Virus record (IMG/VR): IMGVR_UViG_3300032282_001237 | Span: 1 to 34,267 of that record | DNA length: 34,267 nt | Direction: 5' to 3' (one strand) | From: a virus | Shown here: in pieces, positions 30,060 through 34,267 of the stretch | How positions within the stretch are numbered: the stretch's first letter is position 1 | Layout of the letters: every line of letters starts with the position of its first letter | Program-made: the position numbers and the translations under genes | Notes under the pieces: model-generated | Told to the model about the DNA's origin: nothing | The model's input: the letters and a program-made list of their open reading frames with translations, nothing else | Databases searched by the model: none

Positions 30060-30391
30060 TGAGCGTTAATGCACCATTTACACCAACTGGTAACACCGTT
30101 ATCATAACGGCTGCAAATCCATCTCCAACACCTGTACAAGTTACATCCTATAGTGGTGGTAGCAATCAGTACCGTATTCTCAATGCTGGTACTGTAGTGG
30201 CTTTCTTAGGCTATGGTGGTAATGCTACAACTGCTACTGCTGGTGCTAATACTCCCAATACCTCACTTGGTAATTGTTTACCATTGTTACCGGGAACGGA
30301 TGAGATTATTACGTTTCAACCTAACGCATACTTTACGGCTAATGCCTCAACATCGTGTGTGTTATACCTAAGTCCGGGTGATGGTAGCTAA
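30059..30391 (+). CDS. Small beta-rich structural protein (110 aa)
   Basis: The product has PFTPTGNTVII, then VQVTSYSGGSNQYRILNAGT, VVAFLGYGGNA and ends CVLYLSPGDGS. The same order of motifs is seen in the 114-residue protein at 5360. It overlaps both neighbours by one base (TAATG twice). It probably is a virion accessory protein; location among fibre genes suggests tail or fibre attachment. Confidence 0.65.
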   Translation: MSVNAPFTPTGNTVIITAANPSPTPVQVTSYSGGSNQYRILNAGTVVAFLGYGGNATTATAGANTPNTSLGNCLPLLPGTDEIITFQPNAYFTANASTSCVLYLSPGDGS

Positions 30392-31494
30392 TGCTAAAGA
30401 CTGCAAGTTCCCTAATTAATCAACTGTTTTATGCAGGGACTTGGAACGCTTCAACAAACACTCCTACGCTAGTATCAAGTGTAGGAGTCAAGAATACATA
30501 CTATATTGTCTCAACTGCTGGTAACACAAACCTAAATGGTATTTCTAATTGGGCTGTGGGCGACTGGGTTATTTTTAACGGAACAGTATGGCAACGCATA
30601 CTTGGCGGTGATGCTGAGATATTTTCTAGCCTTACTGTAACTAGTCTTACTGGATATATGTACGCTAACGGCAATAGTGCTGTTACGGCATCAACAACTA
30701 TTCCAGTAGCTAATGTAACTGGTGCAGTAGCCAATACAGTATATATTCTTGCAGGGACCAATTTAACTGGTGGGGGTGCCTTAACCGGTAACGTCACTAT
30801 TAACAATCCTTATACCGGAACAGTAACTAATATAGCAACAGGCACCGGACTTACTGGTGGACCTATTACTGGTACAGGAACAATTAGTTTAGCAAATACA
30901 ACTGTAACGGCTGCCTCTTATGGTAACGCTAGTTCGGTTGGTACATTTACCGTTAACGCTCAAGGGCAACTTACAGCAGCATCTAATGTTGCTATATTAA
31001 TTGGTAATTCAGGACTTACAAATAATTCAGTAACTTATAACGGTGTAGCTGTAGCTTTAGGTTCTTCAGGAACAATTACGGCTGCAAATCCAAGTGCTTT
31101 AACTATTAGTACCGGATTGTCTGGAACTAGTTATACAGGTTCGGCACCCGTAACAATTGCTATATCCAATACTGCGGTAACTGCTGCAAGTTATGGTAAT
31201 GCTTCTACTGTAGCTACATTTACAGTCAATGCACAAGGACAATTAACTGCTGCTGCTAATACAGCCATTTCTATTACAAATGGTCAAGTGTCTGGTCTTG
31301 GCACAATGTCTACACAAAATAGTAATAACGTAACTATTACCGGTGGTTCAATTTCTGGTAACTTAGTTAACTTAACAACCACAACTGCTGCAACTGCTAC
31401 GTTTGCTACAGCTAGTTTGCCTTTAGTCCCTGCTGGATATTTTTCTTTAAACTTAAATGGTGTTGTAGTTAAAGTACCATACTATGCGGTGTAA
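30391..31494 (+). CDS. Second fibre-like protein (367 aa)
   Basis: An N-terminal domain (YAGTWNASTNTPTLVSSVG, then YYIVSTAGNTNLNG and WAVGDWVIFNGTVWQRI) resembles small attachment domains of phage fibres. The rest is low-complexity Thr/Ala/Asn/Gly with two copies of TAASYGNAS.V.TFTVNAQGQLTAA. This repeat is typical of beta-helical fibre shafts. The C-terminus FSLNLNGVVVKVPYYAV could be the tip. It may bind a different surface structure than the S74 fibre. Confidence 0.75.
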   Translation: MLKTASSLINQLFYAGTWNASTNTPTLVSSVGVKNTYYIVSTAGNTNLNGISNWAVGDWVIFNGTVWQRILGGDAEIFSSLTVTSLTGYMYANGNSAVTASTTIPVANVTGAVANTVYILAGTNLTGGGALTGNVTINNPYTGTVTNIATGTGLTGGPITGTGTISLANTTVTAASYGNASSVGTFTVNAQGQLTAASNVAILIGNSGLTNNSVTYNGVAVALGSSGTITAANPSALTISTGLSGTSYTGSAPVTIAISNTAVTAASYGNASTVATFTVNAQGQLTAAANTAISITNGQVSGLGTMSTQNSNNVTITGGSISGNLVNLTTTTAATATFATASLPLVPAGYFSLNLNGVVVKVPYYAV

Positions 31495-31496
31495 AC

Positions 31497-31718
31497 ATGG
31501 ATAATCAACAAATATTTAATGTCATTATGGTAATTGCTGGATTTTTAGCTGCTTTTTTTGTTAACAAAGTAACTAAGGACATAACTCGTATGGAAGATGA
31601 CCTTAAAGATTTACCACACACTTATGTTGCAAAAGATGACTATCGTACAGACATAGCAGAAATTAAAACTATGCTTGCTAAAATATTTGATAAGTTAGAC
31701 AAAAAGGTGGACAAATGA
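31497..31718 (+). CDS. Single-span membrane protein with coiled tail (73 aa)
   Basis: An N-terminal membrane helix (FNVIMVIAGFLAAFFVNKV) is followed by a charged helical tail with YVAKDDYRTDIAEIKTMLAKIFDKLDKK. The YVAKDDYR.DI.EIK.ML..IFDKL pattern is known to me from short phage proteins beside fibre genes. It might be a lysis accessory (holin- or spanin-like) or an envelope anchor; none is proven. It overlaps the HNH gene by four bases. Confidence 0.65.
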   Translation: MDNQQIFNVIMVIAGFLAAFFVNKVTKDITRMEDDLKDLPHTYVAKDDYRTDIAEIKTMLAKIFDKLDKKVDK

Positions 31719-32128
31719 GAAAAGATTGTCATAAACCATCTTATTATTCATGGCGTGCATTTAGAAATAGATGCAATAGCGACAAAATGTATAACTACGC
31801 AAAATATGGTGGTTCTGGCATGACATACGATTCTCGATGGGATTCTTATGATATTTTTTTAGAAGAGATGGGACAAAGACCAGACGGTAAAACTTTAGAC
31901 CGTATTGATAATACAAAAGGTTATTATAAAGAAAATTGTCGTTGGGCAACACCAAGTGAACAACAATCTAATCGTAGTTGCACTTTATGGATTGAATATA
32001 ACGGTGAACTTAAAACAGCAAAAGAGTGGGCAATTGATTTAGGTCTTGCACCCGGTGCTGTTTGGAATAGAATTAAATTACTTAAATGGGATATTGAAAA
32101 AGCTGTTACAACAAGGAAGGCAGGGTAA
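31715..32128 (+). CDS. HNH-type homing endonuclease-like protein (137 aa)
   Basis: The N-terminal half has YYSWRAFRNRCN, a YAKYGGSGM segment and DGKTLDRIDNTKGYYKENCRW with ATPSEQQSNR, the layout of a broad HNH-like endonuclease family common in phages. The C-terminal ELKTAKEWAIDLGL and AVWNRIKLLKWDIEKAV is a helix-turn-helix type DNA-binding part. It stands as a lone enzyme among structural genes, as mobile homing nucleases do. ATGA coupling to the upstream gene shows it is integrated in the operon. Confidence 0.75.
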   Translation: MRKDCHKPSYYSWRAFRNRCNSDKMYNYAKYGGSGMTYDSRWDSYDIFLEEMGQRPDGKTLDRIDNTKGYYKENCRWATPSEQQSNRSCTLWIEYNGELKTAKEWAIDLGLAPGAVWNRIKLLKWDIEKAVTTRKAG

Positions 32129-32138
32129 ATCTATTAAT

Positions 32139-32471
32139 ATGGAGACGCTTTCCATTGTTCAATTTGGGGACAAAGAAGGTCTCAAAGAGTTTTTGTTTGA
32201 AAACGGAGTACAACACCTCTTATTTTGGGAAACATTGACTGATTTAGGGCAAACATACTCTAAATTCCCCCTTATAGATGCTAATATAGACAACCTAGAT
32301 GACTGGTTATTGTCACATCAAACGGAGCATCAAGCACTTGCAGGGTACTTAAATTTAAGTAATCCTTTCAATATGTTAGACGTAAACTTCAATAAAGAGA
32401 CTGAATTTTATGACTGGTTAGGGTTACATTTAACAATACATGAGCAGATAGCTTCTGCGTTAGGACTTTAA
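32139..32471 (+). CDS. Small acidic protein in virion region (110 aa)
   Basis: The start METLSIVQFGDKEGLKEFLF was chosen because a longer frame would overlap the HNH gene. QFGDKEGLKEFLFENGVQH, then LDDWLLSHQTEHQALAGYLN and NKETEFYDWLGLHLTIHEQI fill most of the protein, which is helical and His/Asp-rich. The pattern is known to me from similar phage genomes without a function. A weak ribosome site precedes the ATG. Confidence 0.65.
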   Translation: METLSIVQFGDKEGLKEFLFENGVQHLLFWETLTDLGQTYSKFPLIDANIDNLDDWLLSHQTEHQALAGYLNLSNPFNMLDVNFNKETEFYDWLGLHLTIHEQIASALGL

Positions 32472-32473
32472 AA

Positions 32474-32518
32474 ATGTTCTCCGTCCATAAAAAAAATTCA
32501 ATTTTTGGAAAAAGGTAA
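32474..32518 (+). CDS. Micro-ORF, 14 aa, in frame upstream of the next gene
   Basis: The peptide MFSVHKKNSIFGKR ends at a TAA that is separated from the next gene's ATG by one codon (ATC) in the same frame. AGGA lies about eight bases before its ATG. It may be a short leader, a former N-terminus of the next protein cut off by a stop mutation, or chance. Confidence 0.35.
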   Translation: MFSVHKKNSIFGKR

Positions 32519-32521
32519 ATC

Positions 32522-33664
32522 ATGGATGAAATTGATTTCGGTGGTGGAGGCGATGGTTCTTCGGTAAGTATTATCGGAGATTTTGGCTCTGACCCATCTT
32601 TATATAGTCCGGGTAGTTCTGGATTTAATCTTCCTGATTTTGGAGGGTCTGCGGAAGCACCGGCAGCACTTAACCAACAATTTTTAACACAATTACCAAA
32701 CTTAACTTCAGGTGACTTTGGCTCATCATCAAATGCACCAGTATTTGCAGGGGAATCACAAAAACTAATTGAGCAACAACAAAGCATTTCTAAAGCAACT
32801 CAAGATTTAATTAATCAACAACCTCAAATAAAAAATAGTTATCAACAATATCAACAAGCATACAGCACTAATTTGCCTCTTTATAATCAATACATGAAGG
32901 CTTATTCAGGTTTTTTAAACGCATACAATTTTAATATGCAACAAGGATATGGCGATGTTGGTAATATGGGACGCTCTGCAAGTGCAGCTTTAAAACGTGC
33001 GGAAGAATACAAACAAAAAATTAGTGATGCTGCAAAGACATATACAACAATTGTTAACGACTACAATACCAATTTGGAAAATGTTAAAAAATCTTTAACA
33101 GATTATCAAGCAAATTATGAAAAATTCCAAAATGAAGTAACAAATAGTAAAGCAGCGTCACAAACTCCGTCTACTGGAACATCTGATACTACTACACCTG
33201 CTGTACCGGGTTCAGGAGATGTTAATATTCCAACAACTCCTCCGGCTCCACCAGTTCCAGAAACTCCAGTAGCTACAGCACCGGATATTGTTGTAACTCC
33301 ACCAAAAGATGTTGCTCCTGTAGATAAACCCGTATTACAACCAACTGAACAACCGATTGAACAGCCTGTTGAGGAACCTGTCGATAAAACAGTAAGAGAT
33401 ACAACTAAACCATCGGACCCAACTAAGTCTCCTAGTACAGATATATCAATAAATTTTAATCCGTTATTTCCCCCAGAAAAAGGTACATTACCAAAAAGAG
33501 GGGGATTGAGTAATGCTCTAGGAACTGATACATTATCAAGTACATTACTAGGAAGTAGTTTAGCTTCAACACCATCTTCTGCTGACCCATATTTGTTAGG
33601 TTCAGATGAAAAAGCAAGAAATGTTTGGAACACCGAATCTTTAAGAAACGCACTAGGAATCTAA
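32522..33664 (+). CDS. Pro/Thr/Gln-rich virion-type protein (380 aa)
   Basis: The N-terminal 80 residues are Gly/Ser/Asp-rich (FGGGGDGSSVSIIGDFGSDP). Residues 80-210 are helical and Gln/Tyr/Asn-rich (QQYQQAYSTNLPLYNQYMKA, AALKRAEEYKQKISDAAKTY). A Pro/Thr/Val/Asp linker follows (PTEQPIEQPVEEPVDK), then a short C-terminal part (NALGTDTLSSTLLGSSL). Disordered and helical parts without enzyme motifs suit a virion protein; it lies just upstream of the ejection protein-like genes. AAAGG precedes the ATG. Confidence 0.65.
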   Translation: MDEIDFGGGGDGSSVSIIGDFGSDPSLYSPGSSGFNLPDFGGSAEAPAALNQQFLTQLPNLTSGDFGSSSNAPVFAGESQKLIEQQQSISKATQDLINQQPQIKNSYQQYQQAYSTNLPLYNQYMKAYSGFLNAYNFNMQQGYGDVGNMGRSASAALKRAEEYKQKISDAAKTYTTIVNDYNTNLENVKKSLTDYQANYEKFQNEVTNSKAASQTPSTGTSDTTTPAVPGSGDVNIPTTPPAPPVPETPVATAPDIVVTPPKDVAPVDKPVLQPTEQPIEQPVEEPVDKTVRDTTKPSDPTKSPSTDISINFNPLFPPEKGTLPKRGGLSNALGTDTLSSTLLGSSLASTPSSADPYLLGSDEKARNVWNTESLRNALGI

Positions 33665-33665
33665 T

Positions 33666-34267
33666 ATGGCACTCACAAAAGCACTTAAAACTGACTTATC
33701 AGCGTTAGCACAAATTATTCAATCCAAAGGTCGTGGAAAAGATACGGTGCTTGCTCACATTACTCCTCAAGAAGCTGCTCTTCTTAAAAAAAGAGGTGGT
33801 AGTGGCACAACTAACCCTGATACTGGATTACCGGAGTTTGAGGAAGAGAGTGGTGGTTACAATCCACAGCCTGTTCAATTTGACCCTGCTCAATATGAGC
33901 AAACAATTCAACAACAAGATTACGCACAAACTTCACCAACTCCTTATGCAGATACAGGTTTATATCCCGGAGGAAATGCTCCAGACGGTCAAGCAACTGT
34001 TTATGGTTCTCAAGCACCCTACTACACTTCGGCTGACCAACCCGTTATAACAGCAGGAACACAGGCTTTTGGTTATGAAGGTGACGCTATGGGAGGTCCT
34101 GCTTCTATTGGTCCTGCTATGGCTTATACAGGATTAGGAAGAGAAATTCCCGTTCAATCAGCATATAAATTAACTCCCGAAGGAACAGCCGTTCAACCAG
34201 AACAACCATCTACATCATCATCAATGGGTGACTTGTTAAAACAATTAAAAGGTTCTACAGGTTTATC
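33666..34267 (+). CDS. Internal virion-like protein, N-terminal part (continues at 1)
   Basis: This gene starts one base after the upstream stop and runs off the right end; the remainder is at the left end of the window. The N-terminus has MALTKALKTDLSALAQIIQS followed by KGRGKDTVLAHITPQEAALL and KKRGGSGTTNPDTGLPEFEE. The motif D(T)VLAHITP.EA.LL...GGSGT.NP.TGL.EF is one that recurs in virion proteins of environmental phages. The middle is Gln/Tyr/Gly/Pro-rich and disordered. Joined length is 366 residues. Confidence 0.85.
   Translation, partial: MALTKALKTDLSALAQIIQSKGRGKDTVLAHITPQEAALLKKRGGSGTTNPDTGLPEFEEESGGYNPQPVQFDPAQYEQTIQQQDYAQTSPTPYADTGLYPGGNAPDGQATVYGSQAPYYTSADQPVITAGTQAFGYEGDAMGGPASIGPAMAYTGLGREIPVQSAYKLTPEGTAVQPEQPSTSSSMGDLLKQLKGSTGL
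34145..34267. repeat. Right copy of 123-bp terminal direct repeat
   Basis: These bases equal 1-123. Removing one copy restores a single uninterrupted gene across the junction, which shows that the ends of the window belong together. Confidence 0.95.

Noticed and set aside
33115-33633. Antisense open frame of 172 codons
   Set aside because: It mirrors the Pro/Thr/Val-rich linker of the virion gene; no ribosome site and repetitive composition.
1-34267. CRISPR arrays, integrase, attachment sites, IS elements
   Set aside because: No regularly spaced direct repeats, recombinase motifs or terminal inverted repeats of insertion sequences were seen on either strand.

Overview
The window is one complete, AT-rich genome of a small tailed phage (about 34.1 kb unique sequence), cut open inside a gene. 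The last 123 bases repeat the first 123 exactly, and the gene running off the right end continues in frame at the left end, so the molecule is a circular assembly. The gene set (portal, terminase, scaffold, capsid, connector, nozzle, fibres, internal virion-like proteins, lysis genes, no tail tape measure, no sheath) fits a short-tailed, podovirus-like phage of a Gram-negative aquatic bacterium. No integrase or recognisable phage repressor is present, so a lytic life style is the simplest reading. The host cannot be named from sequence alone.

Layout, on a circle: a divergent, very AT-rich control region (15286-15765) separates two arms. Rightwards (+), one long unidirectional run goes from 15766 through the end of the window and on to 7923: three small proteins, large terminase, portal, three very small basic ORFs, scaffold, major capsid protein, small beta-rich head proteins, connector, nozzle, S74-type fibre, accessory structural proteins, a second fibre-like protein, an HNH-type endonuclease, four large virion proteins of internal/ejection type, then holin-like membrane proteins, a GH108 lysozyme and small basic proteins. 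Leftwards (-), the first unit (15285-12637) carries an ArdC-type antirestriction metallopeptidase followed by nine small unknown proteins and ends in a clear intrinsic terminator at 12582-12611. The second unit (12257-7920) carries a small membrane protein, an AT-hook/coiled-coil protein, a YqaJ-type exonuclease, a RecT-type annealing protein, an HTH protein, an SSB-like protein, a RusA-type resolvase and a glycosyltransferase. The two arms meet tail to tail with both stop codons inside one TTAA.

The phage encodes recombination proteins but no DNA polymerase, primase, helicase or RNA polymerase, so it should replicate and transcribe with host enzymes. That agrees with the sigma70-like promoters that can be seen. 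The most unusual part is non-coding: at 12258-12611 a consensus -35 box sits in the loop of the upstream terminator hairpin, and the transcript it would start runs at once into a 22-bp helix followed by seven U residues, with a possible pseudoknot. This looks like a transcription attenuator in front of the recombination operon. Other points of note are an apparent ATT start for rusA, micro-ORFs of 11-14 codons (one sharing a 17-nt initiation region with the capsid gene), and tandem 41-residue repeats inserted into the nozzle protein.
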